A stretch of 64,000 bases of DNA from Rossellomorea arthrocnemi (GTDB taxonomy: Bacteria; Bacillota; Bacilli; Bacillales; Bacillaceae_B): positions 62,001 through 126,000 of the forward strand of contig NZ_CAJGBF010000010.1 of the NCBI RefSeq assembly GCF_904424705.1. Direction: 5' to 3'. Positions 25,161 through 34,958 of the stretch are shown here, piece after piece. The notes beneath the pieces were generated by a model. The model ran no database searches. It was not told where the DNA came from and saw only the letters and a list, made by a program, of their open reading frames with translations. The first letter of the stretch is position 1. Each line of letters opens with the position of its first letter. The position numbers and the translations under genes are program-made.

Positions 25161-25345
25161 AATCACACATAAACAAAGCCTTGGCAGTTCCTATGTAAGA
25201 AAACAACAATCTTTGCGAAAAGAACTTTTTATTATTATGACTTCAGTTTCCTAGTTCATTACAGGAATATTTCAACCCATGCATAAAGGATATATCATCA
25301 TGAAAGGAGAATTAGTAAGATAGACATAGGTAATCAGGCGACTTT

Positions 25346-25359
25346 TGGAAACGCTTACC
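25346..25359 (+). promoter_or_regulatory. cre-like site upstream of acyl-CoA ligase
   Basis: TGGAAACGCTTACC matches 12 of 14 cre positions and lies 22 bases before the ligase start codon. CcpA repression of fatty-acid degradation genes is known in Bacillus. Confidence 0.4.
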
Positions 25360-25381
25360 ATATTGAGGGGAGAGATCGAAT

Positions 25382-26995
25382 ATGATGCAAACACCTCTGC
25401 TTTTGACACAAATGATAGAACGAGCTGAAAAGTATTTTCCTAAGAAAGAAATTGTTTCCCGAACAGAATCCGGCATCTACCGCTTCACATACAAACAGTG
25501 GGGTGAAAGGACACGGAGGCTAGCAAGCTCCCTTTCGAAACTCGGAGTTGAAGAAGGAGATAAAGTAGGGACACTTGCCTGGAATCACCATCGTCATCTG
25601 GAAGCATACTTTGCGATACCGTGTAGTGGTGCTGTCCTACATACGATTAATATCCGCTTATCACCCCAACATATCGTTTACATTATCAATCATGCCAAGG
25701 ATCAAGTATTGCTCATCGATCCGGATATCGTTCCGCTCATTGAAAAGATCAAAGACCAGATTTCCACGGTTAAAGCATTTATTGTGATGACCGATGGGGA
25801 TTTGCCTGAAACGACACTTGAACCGGTGTATCACTATGAAAGATTACTTGAAGAAGGAGATCCTTCCTACCCGTTCCGCACGGATATAGATGAAAATGCT
25901 CCTGCCGGAATGTGTTACACATCGGCAACGACCGGTAATCCTAAGGGGGTCATCTATTCCCATCGCGGCATCGTGTTACATGCTATGGCATTGGGACTGG
26001 CTGATACAACAGGTGTCAGCGAAAGAGACGTAGCCCTGCCGGTTGTTCCGATGTTCCATGTGAACGCTTGGGGACTTCCATTTGCGTCAGTATGGTTCGG
26101 TACAAAGCAGGTTCTGCCCGGACCATATTTTACCCCTGAACTGCTTGCAAAGCTCATGGAGGATGAGAAGGTGACCATTTCTGCCGGTGTACCAACGATA
26201 TGGCTTGGATTACTCAACGAATTGGAGAAAAATGATTATGATCTCTCAAGCCTTCGATCTATTTTATGTGGAGGATCAGCAGCCCCTAAAGGGATGATCC
26301 GCTCATTTGAAGAGAAGTTCGGCATCCCATTCATGCATGCATATGGAATGACCGAGACCAGTCCGCTGGCTGTGATTGCTGCATCTAAAAGCTATCATGA
26401 CGATCTTTCTGCAGAAGAGAAGCTTGAGTTGAAAGCAAAGCAGGGGATCCTCGTCCCTGGATTGGATATGAAAATTGTTGGGAAGGACGGGGAGGTGGCT
26501 TGGGATGGTATTGAAATGGGGGAGCTTGCCTTAAGAGGTCCCTGGATTGCGTCCGAGTATTATGAGGATAAAAGGACACTGGATGCGTTCCGTGATGGCT
26601 GGCTGTATACGGGCGATGTTGCCACCATTGATGAAGAGGGCTATATTAAGATCGTAGACCGCACGAAGGACCTGATAAAATCCGGTGGGGAATGGATTTC
26701 TTCTGTGGATATCGAAAATGCACTCATGGCCCATGAACATATCTTTGAAGCCGCTGTGGTGGCAGTGCCGCATGAGGAATGGCAGGAGCGCCCTATCGCC
26801 TGTGTCGTATTAAAAGAATCGGGGATAGATCAGGTGACCAAAGAGGAAATCATGGATTTTCTAAAGCCTCAGTTTGTTAAATGGTGGCTGCCCGATGAGA
26901 TCCTGTTTCTTGAGGAGATCCCGAAAACATCAGTTGGGAAATTTTTAAAGAGAGCACTTCGGGACCAGGTTCAGGATAAGATGAAGCAAATGTAA
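25382..26995 (+). CDS. fatty acyl-CoA ligase (AMP-forming)
   Basis: This 537-aa ANL-superfamily enzyme activates a fatty acid to its acyl-CoA through an acyl-adenylate. The P-loop YTSATTGNPKG lies at ~179-189 (Ala for the usual Gly, seen in several acyl-CoA synthetases). HAYGMTETSP, the hinge GWLYTGDVATIDEEGY and the catalytic Lys segment IPKTSVGKFLKRALR are present. Chain length is not predictable; medium- or long-chain is likely. Tandem ATGs follow GAGGGGAGA. It lies just upstream of the crotonase gene yhaR, suggesting joint use in beta-oxidation. B. subtilis lacks it at this locus. Confidence 0.88.
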   Translation: MMQTPLLLTQMIERAEKYFPKKEIVSRTESGIYRFTYKQWGERTRRLASSLSKLGVEEGDKVGTLAWNHHRHLEAYFAIPCSGAVLHTINIRLSPQHIVYIINHAKDQVLLIDPDIVPLIEKIKDQISTVKAFIVMTDGDLPETTLEPVYHYERLLEEGDPSYPFRTDIDENAPAGMCYTSATTGNPKGVIYSHRGIVLHAMALGLADTTGVSERDVALPVVPMFHVNAWGLPFASVWFGTKQVLPGPYFTPELLAKLMEDEKVTISAGVPTIWLGLLNELEKNDYDLSSLRSILCGGSAAPKGMIRSFEEKFGIPFMHAYGMTETSPLAVIAASKSYHDDLSAEEKLELKAKQGILVPGLDMKIVGKDGEVAWDGIEMGELALRGPWIASEYYEDKRTLDAFRDGWLYTGDVATIDEEGYIKIVDRTKDLIKSGGEWISSVDIENALMAHEHIFEAAVVAVPHEEWQERPIACVVLKESGIDQVTKEEIMDFLKPQFVKWWLPDEILFLEEIPKTSVGKFLKRALRDQVQDKMKQM

Positions 26996-27094
26996 ATCAA
27001 ACGGGAGAGTGACTCCATGTCGATCTCCCTTTAGAATTTTTGTACTTTTCTAAATAATTATTCTGCGCTATGCTATGAAAGGGGAGGGATTTTT

Positions 27095-27889
27095 TTGACA
27101 GTGTCTAATCAATATGAAACAGTAAAATTACATAAAAACGGAAAAGTGGCGAGGTTGCAGCTAAATAGGCCACAATCCCTGAACGCATTGGATGCCAGAC
27201 TCATGAAAGATCTGCTGGCGGCTTTAATGGATGTGAAGAACGATCCGTCGATTTCTTTATTGATCCTGACAGGGGAAGGAAAGGGGTTTTCCTCCGGGGG
27301 AGATATTAAGTCCATGCTTTCTTTAAGCGGCGAGGAGCAGTTCTCAGAGATCATGGATACGATCAGTGAACTGGTGATGACCTTATACTCCATGCCTAAA
27401 GTGGTCCTCGCAGGCATCCATGGGGCGGCTGCTGGCCTAGGATTGAGTCTCGCCCTTGCCTCGGATTATATTCTCTGTGAGGAAGACAGCAAACTTGCCA
27501 TGAATTTTATCGGAATCGCTTTGATTCCGGACGGGGGAAGCCATTTCCTTCTGCAAGAGCGCCTGGGAGCTCATAAAGCGAAACGGTTGATCTGGAATGG
27601 GAAAGTATTTGAGGGACAAGAAGCACTAATGAAAGGACTCGTCGATGAAGCGATTCCTTCAGGGAAATTGGAAGAAGGTATAGAGCGATATACGAAACAG
27701 GTATTAAGTGCCCCAACGAAAGCTATGTTAAAAACGAAAGAAGTGTATGTAGCTCTGAATAAAGAAAGATTGCAGCATGCACTGGATCTTGAGAAGGAAG
27801 GTCAGTGGCTCATGCGCCAAACATCCGATCACAAGGAAGGAATTCGTGCATTCGTGGAAAAAAGAATACCTGAATTCAAAGGAGAATAA
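27095..27889 (+). CDS. yhaR: enoyl-CoA hydratase/isomerase YhaR
   Basis: This 264-aa crotonase-superfamily protein has the oxyanion-hole segments GKGFSSGGDIKSM and GAAAGLGLSLALASDY. It should hydrate or isomerise an enoyl-CoA in fatty-acid or related degradation. In B. subtilis yhaR also follows hemZ. The start is TTG, seven bases after GGGGAGGG. It lies 99 bases after the acyl-CoA ligase gene with no terminator between, so the two may be co-transcribed. Confidence 0.85.
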   Translation: MTVSNQYETVKLHKNGKVARLQLNRPQSLNALDARLMKDLLAALMDVKNDPSISLLILTGEGKGFSSGGDIKSMLSLSGEEQFSEIMDTISELVMTLYSMPKVVLAGIHGAAAGLGLSLALASDYILCEEDSKLAMNFIGIALIPDGGSHFLLQERLGAHKAKRLIWNGKVFEGQEALMKGLVDEAIPSGKLEEGIERYTKQVLSAPTKAMLKTKEVYVALNKERLQHALDLEKEGQWLMRQTSDHKEGIRAFVEKRIPEFKGE

Positions 27890-27896
27890 TTAATGC

Positions 27897-27931
27897 ACCA
27901 AGAACCAGCCTTGTGGGTTGGTTCTTGGTTT
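27897..27931 (+). terminator. terminator of yhaR
   Basis: ACCAAGAACCAGCC pairs with GGTTGGTTCTTGGT, followed by TTGT. Confidence 0.7.
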
Positions 27932-27944
27932 GTAAATACACAAT

Positions 27945-27976
27945 AAATAATGTATTACAGGCATAAACCTGTAATG
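27945..27976 (-). terminator. terminator of yhzD
   Basis: ATTACAGG (27954-27961) and CCTGTAAT (27968-27975) form a stem. On the minus strand it is followed by ACATTATTTATTG. Confidence 0.5.
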
Positions 27977-27989
27977 CAAAAAAGGGATT

Positions 27990-28175
27990 TTACACATGAA
28001 ACAATAATAATTTCCCAAGTGGGGAGGTACAGCGGTGCGTGTGATCGGTATAGCCTTTATCCTCAAGCATTGTTTCTCCCAATTTCTTAGCATCTCTATC
28101 AGATGAAGCTTCGAATGATTCATCCAGGATTTTTTTGCCATCCTTTTCAAATACCGTCAGTTTATAAACTTTCAT
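27990..28175 (-). CDS. yhzD: YhzD-like small protein
   Basis: This 61-aa protein begins MKVYKLTVFEKDGKKILDES and contains RDAKKLGETMLEDKGY, in agreement with the YhzD-like family as I remember it, including length and position between yhaR and yhaQ. AAGGGG lies eight bases before the ATG. It is hydrophilic and its function is unknown. Confidence 0.7.
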   Translation of the reverse strand: MKVYKLTVFEKDGKKILDESFEASSDRDAKKLGETMLEDKGYTDHTHRCTSPLGKLLLFHV

Positions 28176-28358
28176 CGTTATTACCCCTTTGTATTGAAAT
28201 AATGTACTATATTATTTTTTCATATTATCATTTTTTTGGGAAGTCTAAATAGTTTGATAACGAAAAAGGGTGGAAAATGAAACCTTTTATGGATAAAATC
28301 GTAGAGTACTAGAGAAAAGGATAACTCACCATTGGGAAACAGGAGGGAAAAGCTAAAG

Positions 28359-29258
28359 ATGAGTTTAAAAATACAACAGGTAACCAAAAGATTTGGGGAT
28401 TTCACAGCGGTAGATGAGCTATCACTTGAAATCCCCCCGAGTGAGATGTTTGGATTCCTCGGAGCAAACGGAGCCGGAAAAACAACAACCTTTCGAATGG
28501 TATTGGGATTGTTGGATGCAACAGAAGGCACGATCACGTGGAACGGGAAGGGAATAGATTATTCCACCAGTCCGGAAATCGGATATCTTCCAGAAGAAAG
28601 AGGGCTTTATCCGAAAATGAAGGTGAGTGACCAAATCGTCTATTTGGCACGCCTTCGGGGAATGAAGAAAAGCGAGATCCTGAAAGAGTTAAATTATTGG
28701 TTAAAAAGGTTCAATGTCCCTCAATATCTCAATAAAAAAGTCGAGGAGCTCTCCAAAGGAAATCAGCAAAAAATTCAATTCATCGCTTCGGTTATTCATA
28801 AACCGAAATTATTAATCCTGGATGAACCTTTCAGTGGTCTTGACCCTGTGAATGTTGAGCTGTTGAAGAATGCAGTCCGGGAGATCAAGAAGAACGGAAC
28901 GACCATCGTGTTCTCGAGTCATCGGATGGAACATGTGGAGGAACTATGTGAAAGCTTGTGCATCATGCATAAGGGTCGTCCAGTGGTGCATGGTGGCCTG
29001 AAGGAAATCAAGCGTTCCTTTGGGAAGAAGAATGTTGTGATTCATGCAGACTTTGACCTCACCTATTTGAAGGACCTCCAAGGGGTGACAAAGCTTGTGG
29101 AAACCACTGAAGGAGTCATGATCCAGGTGGAATCCGAGGATGCTGCCCAAGTGGTGTTTCATCATGTCGTCCAAAAAGGGTTTCTTCGAAAATTCGAATT
29201 AGAGGAACCGTCCTTGAATGATATCTTTATAGAAAAGGTGGGTACCTCTTATGAATAA
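28359..29258 (+). CDS. yhaQ: ABC transporter ATPase YhaQ (NatA-like)
   Basis: This 299-aa ATPase has Walker A GANGAGKTT, signature LSKGNQQKIQ, Walker B LLILDEPFSGLDP and switch VFSSHRM, followed by a ~80-residue C-terminal extension typical of NatA-type ATPases. It should drive export by YhaP; the substrate is unknown (Na+ or a drug is suggested by family). The ORF could open at a TTG (28332), but MSLKIQQVTKRFG at 28359 follows AGGAGGG and fits the family start. It overlaps yhaP by eight bases. Confidence 0.88.
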   Translation: MSLKIQQVTKRFGDFTAVDELSLEIPPSEMFGFLGANGAGKTTTFRMVLGLLDATEGTITWNGKGIDYSTSPEIGYLPEERGLYPKMKVSDQIVYLARLRGMKKSEILKELNYWLKRFNVPQYLNKKVEELSKGNQQKIQFIASVIHKPKLLILDEPFSGLDPVNVELLKNAVREIKKNGTTIVFSSHRMEHVEELCESLCIMHKGRPVVHGGLKEIKRSFGKKNVVIHADFDLTYLKDLQGVTKLVETTEGVMIQVESEDAAQVVFHHVVQKGFLRKFELEEPSLNDIFIEKVGTSYE

Positions 29259-30501
29259 TTTCTTCTTGATCCTGGGTCATTCCTACATGTCAAAGCTTAA
29301 GGCCAAGTCCTTTATCATATCCACTGTCATTATTGCGGCAGCACTTGTATTACTGGCTAATTTCGACAGTGTCATTTCAAGTTTCACTGATGATAAAGAG
29401 AGCAGGATAGCGGTCCAGGATGAAACGGGGACGATATATGACCCTCTCGTCCAGCAGTTGGAGACCATGAACAGTGAAATTCAATTAGAACCTTCCTCTC
29501 AATCAACGGAGGAGGTGGAGAAAAAGATAGAGTCAGAAGAGCTTAAAGGTTTACTGGTAGTAAGTGAAGACGGGGACGGACTGCCGAAAGCATTGTACAA
29601 ATCAAATTCTTTATCTGAGTCCGCCGTTACAGGAGAATTACAAGTTGCACTTCAAAACGTGAAATCATCATTGGCAGCAAGTAAATTGGATCTTTCCGGT
29701 GAGGAGCTTGCTTTATTGAGCGCCCCTGTTGAGTTCGAAAAAGAAGCCCTCGTGGAAGGTGCAAAGTCTGAAGAAGAATTGAGCCAGGCCCGTGGCATTG
29801 TATATGTCCTATTGTTCTTTATTTACTTCTCTGTCATAGCCTATGCCAATATGACGGCTATGGAGGTCGCCACTGAGAAAAGCTCCAGAGTCATGGAGAT
29901 CCTTATTTCAAGTGTGTCACCGGTGAAACAAATGTTTGCCAAAATCATTGGGATTGGTCTCGTAGGCTTGACTCAGCTGGCCGTTATCCTGGGTGTAGGT
30001 TACTTTACCCTTATCCGTAAGAAGGATGAATTGGTGGGAGGATTCTTTGAAGGGTTTGGGTTTGAATCCCTATCAATCAGTGTGATCATATACGCAGTCA
30101 TTTTCTTTTTGCTGGGTTATTTCCTGTATGCAACCCTTGCGGCCTTATTGGGCTCACTTGTGAGTAGAATCGAAGATGTTCAGCAAATGATCATGCCGAT
30201 GACCTTCCTGATCATGATCGGATTCTTCATATCCATGTTTGGTCTTGGAAGTCCGGAATCGGGCTTTGTTACGGTTACATCTTACATTCCTTTCTTTACA
30301 CCGATGGTCATGTTCCTTCGGGTCGGGATGCTGAACCTGCCGGTATATGAACCAATCATTGGGATCGTAATCCTACTTGTAACCATCGTTCTGTTAGGAG
30401 TATTCGGCGCCAGGGTCTACCGCGGGGGAGTCCTTCTATATGGAAAGTCCAATTCGTATAAAGATATTAAGAAAGCGATCGATTTAACATCAAAGAAATA
30501 A
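29251..30501 (+). CDS. yhaP: ABC-2 type permease YhaP (NatB-like)
   Basis: This 416-aa membrane protein has one N-terminal helix (~18-38), a ~140-residue extracytoplasmic region, then five or six helices (~178-400). MTAMEVATEKSSRVMEILIS matches the NatB/ABC-2 family. It is the membrane partner of YhaQ and its gene overlaps yhaQ by eight bases. A terminator follows directly. Confidence 0.88.
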   Translation: MNNFFLILGHSYMSKLKAKSFIISTVIIAAALVLLANFDSVISSFTDDKESRIAVQDETGTIYDPLVQQLETMNSEIQLEPSSQSTEEVEKKIESEELKGLLVVSEDGDGLPKALYKSNSLSESAVTGELQVALQNVKSSLAASKLDLSGEELALLSAPVEFEKEALVEGAKSEEELSQARGIVYVLLFFIYFSVIAYANMTAMEVATEKSSRVMEILISSVSPVKQMFAKIIGIGLVGLTQLAVILGVGYFTLIRKKDELVGGFFEGFGFESLSISVIIYAVIFFLLGYFLYATLAALLGSLVSRIEDVQQMIMPMTFLIMIGFFISMFGLGSPESGFVTVTSYIPFFTPMVMFLRVGMLNLPVYEPIIGIVILLVTIVLLGVFGARVYRGGVLLYGKSNSYKDIKKAIDLTSKK

Positions 30502-30502
30502 G

Positions 30503-30540
30503 AGAAAAGCTGTCTCTTTTATTAAAGGGACAGCTTTTTT
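30503..30540 (+). terminator. terminator of yhaQP
   Basis: AAAAGCTGTCTCTTT pairs with AAAGGGACAGCTTTT and is followed by T residues. Confidence 0.85.
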
Positions 30541-30569
30541 CAATGAATCGGCAAAATTGTGAATACATA

Positions 30570-30599
30570 CTGAAATCTTCCCCGGTTTTAGGATATAAT
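30570..30599 (+). promoter_or_regulatory. SigA promoter of yhaO
   Basis: TATAAT at 30594-30599 with CTGAAA at 30570-30575, spacer 18; 47 bases before yhaO. Confidence 0.45.
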
Positions 30600-30645
30600 G
30601 GTTGAATATAAGAACGTATATTCGTAATGATGAGGAGGGGATTTC

Positions 30646-31848
30646 ATGGAGACCATACGGTTTTTTCATGTAGCAGACTTACATTTGGACAGTCCGTTTA
30701 AAGGACTGAAGCATTTGCCCAAAGAAATGTTTGAACGAATTCATAATAGTACCTTTGCTTCTTTTGAAAAAGTGGTAAAAGAAGCAATTGAAAGGCGAAT
30801 CGACTTTATGATCCTCAGTGGAGATTTGTTTGATGAAGAAGATCGAAGCATCAGGGCTCAGGCAAAATTAGTGAAACAATTTCAAACCTTGCATACATAC
30901 GATATTCCTGTATATATCGTTCACGGGAATCATGATCATCTGGGCAGCCGTCGGTTGGAAATTGATATGCCGGATAATATACATATTTTTCATGAGAAAA
31001 CCGAAGTAAAACATCTTACTACTAAGAATGGTGCGCTTGTTGATATAGTTGGATTCAGCTATGGGACAAGGCATATCCGGGAACGGAGGGTGGGGGAGTA
31101 TCCCAAGGGAACGGCGGATCGTTATACGATCGGGATCCTGCATGGAAGTGAAGGAAGCATTCATTCTTCACATGAAACATACGCCCCTTTTACGGTAGAT
31201 GAATTATTGGTGAAGAATTACCATTATTGGGCATTGGGGCATATTCACCAACGCCGGATTTTACACGAAGAGCCCTTTATCGTCTATCCAGGGAACATCC
31301 AGGGGAGACATCGAAAAGAAACCGGTGCTAAGGGATGCTATGAAGTCGTTCTTGGTGGGCATCATACAGAGCTGTCGTTTATCCCTACTCACGACTTGAT
31401 ATGGGAAACATGCAAAGTATCCCTAAAAGGTACTGGGCGGTTTGGTGAGGTGTTTCAGCGTATACAACAGGCGATGGAATCCATTTGTGGTGATAGTTTA
31501 ATTGAAATCCTCCTCACCGATGAAGATTCCTTGACCAAAGACATTAACATCAAAATCGATAATGGTGATCTTTTGGAAGCGCTGCAGTCGGATATTGGGG
31601 GTCATGGGGAAATGAAATGGGTTCACTCCATACGCCGGTCTACGGGCAAATCAGGTTTTAGGGAACAGGATCCATTTAAACAGGAAGTGATTGCGACCCT
31701 TGAAAACATGGATGAAGAAGATTGGAATGAAGCACTTGCTGAGTTGTATGAACATACGTCTATTTATCGATTTTTGGAACCGTTAGAGGAAGATGAGAAG
31801 AAATCACTTAAATATGAAACAAGACACTTGCTAGAGAATAAAGGCTGA
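30646..31848 (+). CDS. yhaO: Mre11/SbcD-like metallophosphoesterase YhaO
   Basis: This 400-aa calcineurin-like phosphoesterase has the metal-binding motifs ADLHLDSPF, GDLFDEEDRS, VHGNHDHLG and ALGHIHQRR, all intact. It resembles the Mre11/SbcD exonucleases and is followed 18 bases later by the SMC-like YhaN, so the pair probably works like SbcD-SbcC on nucleic-acid ends. That role is an inference from family and order. GATGAGGAGGGG precedes the ATG. Confidence 0.88.
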   Translation: METIRFFHVADLHLDSPFKGLKHLPKEMFERIHNSTFASFEKVVKEAIERRIDFMILSGDLFDEEDRSIRAQAKLVKQFQTLHTYDIPVYIVHGNHDHLGSRRLEIDMPDNIHIFHEKTEVKHLTTKNGALVDIVGFSYGTRHIRERRVGEYPKGTADRYTIGILHGSEGSIHSSHETYAPFTVDELLVKNYHYWALGHIHQRRILHEEPFIVYPGNIQGRHRKETGAKGCYEVVLGGHHTELSFIPTHDLIWETCKVSLKGTGRFGEVFQRIQQAMESICGDSLIEILLTDEDSLTKDINIKIDNGDLLEALQSDIGGHGEMKWVHSIRRSTGKSGFREQDPFKQEVIATLENMDEEDWNEALAELYEHTSIYRFLEPLEEDEKKSLKYETRHLLENKG

Positions 31849-31866
31849 AAATGGAGGTGATAGAAA

Positions 31867-34833
31867 TTGAATCTGATTGAACTTCATATATACGGATACG
31901 GAAAAATAGAAAACAAGCAATATACGATTAGCGATCTACAATTATTCTATGGAGAAAATGAAGCAGGTAAATCGACGATCATGTCATTCATTCACAGCAT
32001 TCTCTTTGGTTTTCCAACGAAGCAGCAGTCATTATTGAGATATGAACCGAAATCGTCGACAGTGTATGGAGGGAAAATCTCTTGTCATATCGATGGTCAG
32101 GGGATTGTAAGCATCGAGCGCATCAAAGGAAAGGCTACAGGTGACGTAACCGTCCAATTTGAAGACGGTAGAATGGAGGGGGAAGAAACCCTTCAACATA
32201 TTTTGGGGCAAATGGACCGGACCACATACCAAAACATCTTTTCATTCAACCTCGAAGGTCTTCAAAACATCCAGCGGCTCAAAAAAGAAGAGCTGAATCG
32301 GTATCTTTTCGCGGCAGGCTCAACAGGGACGGACCTCCTTTTGCAGATGGAGCAGGGCTGGCAAAAAGAAAGGGAGCAGCTATTTAAGAAATCAGGTAGA
32401 AAGCCAAAGATCAACGAGTTGATCTCCCAACTAAAGGCTCTTGAAAATCAGGTAAGGGAAGGAAAAGAAAAAAATGATCAGTATCTGCCTCTCATAACCA
32501 GACTCCGAGCATTGGAGTCAGACATTAGAACAATGGAGAGAGAAAAGGAAATCCTCTTTGTTAAGAGAGAAAACCTGGTATCCGCTGATGAAAATTGGGA
32601 TACCCTCGTCCAATTCAAAGAAGTGGAAAAACGTATTTCTCAGCTTAAAGATATCGACTTCCCTGTAAAGGGCTTAGATAGGCTGAGCGAGCTGAAAATG
32701 GATGAAAGACAAACGGCTGCCTACCTTGAAACCCTAAGCACCAAACAGCTGAATCTTCAAAAGAAGTTGGAATCAAAAGAGTTGGATCTCTCACTCAGAG
32801 GAGAGATTCCATTTATGGAAAAAATATTATCCCAGCAAACATTCTACCTTAGATGGAAAGAAGAGAGCGTGGAAAGAAGCAGAGAGCTGAATATCGTGCA
32901 ACGTAAAATGAATGACACGATAAGGGAATTAGGACTCCAGATTGAGATGGGAAAAATCCCGACATTGAATACAAGCCTGCTGATGTATGAAAACATTCAA
33001 CAAGCAATGGAACGACAGTCAAAATTCCTCCACGAAAAGGAAAGCTTACAAATGCAACAAAAAGAGGAAGAGGAAGAACTGCAATCAATTGTAAGGAAAT
33101 GTGAATCTTTAGAAAACCGTTTGATGGAAGAGGATGAATATCAAGAATTACAGCGAAAGGTCAAAGCTCATTCTGCCTTACATTCATCAAGAGAACAAAT
33201 AAAGTGGATGAACCTGCAAGTGAAAGAAGCAGAAGAAAACTATATTAGAAAAAAATCCTCTTTTTCTTTCCAGCTGTTTAGTAGCATCGGAGCACTCCTG
33301 ATTTCATTGGGGTTCGGTGCATGGGGAATTTTTTCGGGCAATGGGATCGTGACTGGGATGAGCGTATTATTTCTCATTGCAATTGGAGGAACAGGCATTC
33401 AATCGCGGAGGAACCTCAAGAAAGAATTCCTCACCCTCCAAAAACTCAAGGCACGAACAAAGGAGTTTCAACCTGAGGAAACGGAGAATATAGAGACGGC
33501 AGAACAAACTCTCAAGGAACAAATGGAATACCGGAATGAATGGAAGCAGCGCATCCTCTCGTTAGAAGAGCAGGAAGGGAAAATACAAAAACTGCGTGAG
33601 AAAAACAAAGAACTGAAGAAAGCAATCGCCAAAGGAGAGGAAAATTTAGCTCTTCTGAAACGACAATTATGCTTGCCTGCCGATTTCCATTGGAAATGGC
33701 TACGTGATGCATTTGGCAAAATGAAAGAATTAGTCTCTTCCTATGAAGCGTATACACATTTATCCGAAGAAACGGCTTATGCAGCCGACAAATGGAATGA
33801 ATACACGGAAGAGTGCCAGAAATGGTTTGTCCATCACTCCATCTCATTTACGACGATGGACGAAGCTTTTATTCACTTGAAAAGAATCCTACAGGATTTA
33901 GAGAAACGTCAGCTTCTAATCGAAAATATTACTGCTGAGTTAGAGGCTTTGGCCATGGACGTCGAAAAGCGTTCTATAGAAGTTAGAAAAATTAGTGATG
34001 ATATTCATGCCTTTATTCGGTCAGCAGGTTGCACCGAGGAAATAGAATTCCGTGAGAAAGCTCTCCTGGTTAAGGAAAGAAACGAGCTCTTGTCCCAATA
34101 TAAGGGGATGAAAACGAGGGTGACTCAAAAAACTCTCGACACGTTCCTGGAGTTGGAATCACATGAAGAAAACAAAAAAGAGTTGGTCAGTGTCTCAAAA
34201 GCGATTGATGGGCTTTTGATCAGGCTGTCCGCTCATCAAAAAGAACTCGCCTCCTTATCGTATGAAATAAAAACGTTAGAGGAAGGAAAGAGCTATTCTG
34301 CCATCCTTCAGGAATTCCAAAGCAAAAAAGCAGAGTTACAGGAGCTTGCATTTGAGTGGTCTAAATTCACATTGGCGGGAGTCTCTTTAAGGAAAACAAT
34401 GGAACTATACCAGAAAACCAAAATGCCTAAAGTCATTCAGCTTGCAGAAGAAAATTTCAGAGAAATGACGGAAGGACATTATCATCGTATTTTCTTATTG
34501 GATAATGAGATGATCAAGGTTGAGAGAAACGATGGGACCGTCTTTCATGCAGTTGAACTCAGTCAAGGAACGAAAGAGCAGCTCTTCATTTCGATCCGCT
34601 TTGCCCTCATTCAATCAATCGGTGAAAAGTATACCTTACCTGTTTTGATTGATGATGGAGTTGTCAATTTTGACCTGTCCAGAACACAAGCATTTCTTAA
34701 ACTCTTAAGAAAAGTGGCAAGGGACCATCAGGTATTATTCTTTACCTGCCACCCCCATATCAAAAGTTCGTTTACAGATGATGAGATGATTGTGTTGCAG
34801 AGCATAGAAAAGGAATCGTTACGGACTCCCTGA
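31867..34833 (+). CDS. yhaN: SMC/SbcC-like ATPase YhaN with membrane segments
   Basis: This 988-aa ATPase has Walker A GENEAGKST at 29-37, two long coiled-coil stretches, and at the far end the signature LSQGTKEQL (~898) and Walker B-like VLIDDGVVNFD (~929). In the middle of the coiled coil two hydrophobic segments (~465-483 and ~488-506) could anchor the protein in the membrane, unusual for an SMC-type ATPase. The catalytic Glu after the Walker B Asp is Asp here. The start is TTG after GGAGGTGAT. It forms an operon with yhaO. Confidence 0.87.
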   Translation: MNLIELHIYGYGKIENKQYTISDLQLFYGENEAGKSTIMSFIHSILFGFPTKQQSLLRYEPKSSTVYGGKISCHIDGQGIVSIERIKGKATGDVTVQFEDGRMEGEETLQHILGQMDRTTYQNIFSFNLEGLQNIQRLKKEELNRYLFAAGSTGTDLLLQMEQGWQKEREQLFKKSGRKPKINELISQLKALENQVREGKEKNDQYLPLITRLRALESDIRTMEREKEILFVKRENLVSADENWDTLVQFKEVEKRISQLKDIDFPVKGLDRLSELKMDERQTAAYLETLSTKQLNLQKKLESKELDLSLRGEIPFMEKILSQQTFYLRWKEESVERSRELNIVQRKMNDTIRELGLQIEMGKIPTLNTSLLMYENIQQAMERQSKFLHEKESLQMQQKEEEEELQSIVRKCESLENRLMEEDEYQELQRKVKAHSALHSSREQIKWMNLQVKEAEENYIRKKSSFSFQLFSSIGALLISLGFGAWGIFSGNGIVTGMSVLFLIAIGGTGIQSRRNLKKEFLTLQKLKARTKEFQPEETENIETAEQTLKEQMEYRNEWKQRILSLEEQEGKIQKLREKNKELKKAIAKGEENLALLKRQLCLPADFHWKWLRDAFGKMKELVSSYEAYTHLSEETAYAADKWNEYTEECQKWFVHHSISFTTMDEAFIHLKRILQDLEKRQLLIENITAELEALAMDVEKRSIEVRKISDDIHAFIRSAGCTEEIEFREKALLVKERNELLSQYKGMKTRVTQKTLDTFLELESHEENKKELVSVSKAIDGLLIRLSAHQKELASLSYEIKTLEEGKSYSAILQEFQSKKAELQELAFEWSKFTLAGVSLRKTMELYQKTKMPKVIQLAEENFREMTEGHYHRIFLLDNEMIKVERNDGTVFHAVELSQGTKEQLFISIRFALIQSIGEKYTLPVLIDDGVVNFDLSRTQAFLKLLRKVARDHQVLFFTCHPHIKSSFTDDEMIVLQSIEKESLRTP

Positions 34834-34958
34834 TTTATGACAATTCCCATTAGCAATAAGCTCCTGAATTGGTTACAATATACAAGGAGTTTTTATCACC
34901 TTGGCAGTATGTAGAGCTGCAGGAAAGAATTGAGTGCCAGAAAGAAGGAACACATCAT

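Noticed and set aside
24653-25209. Several 60-97-aa ORFs in the hemZ-acyl-CoA ligase gap
   Set aside because: They lie entirely within the P1, P2 and P3 palindromic repeats, have no ribosome sites and no protein-like sequence.
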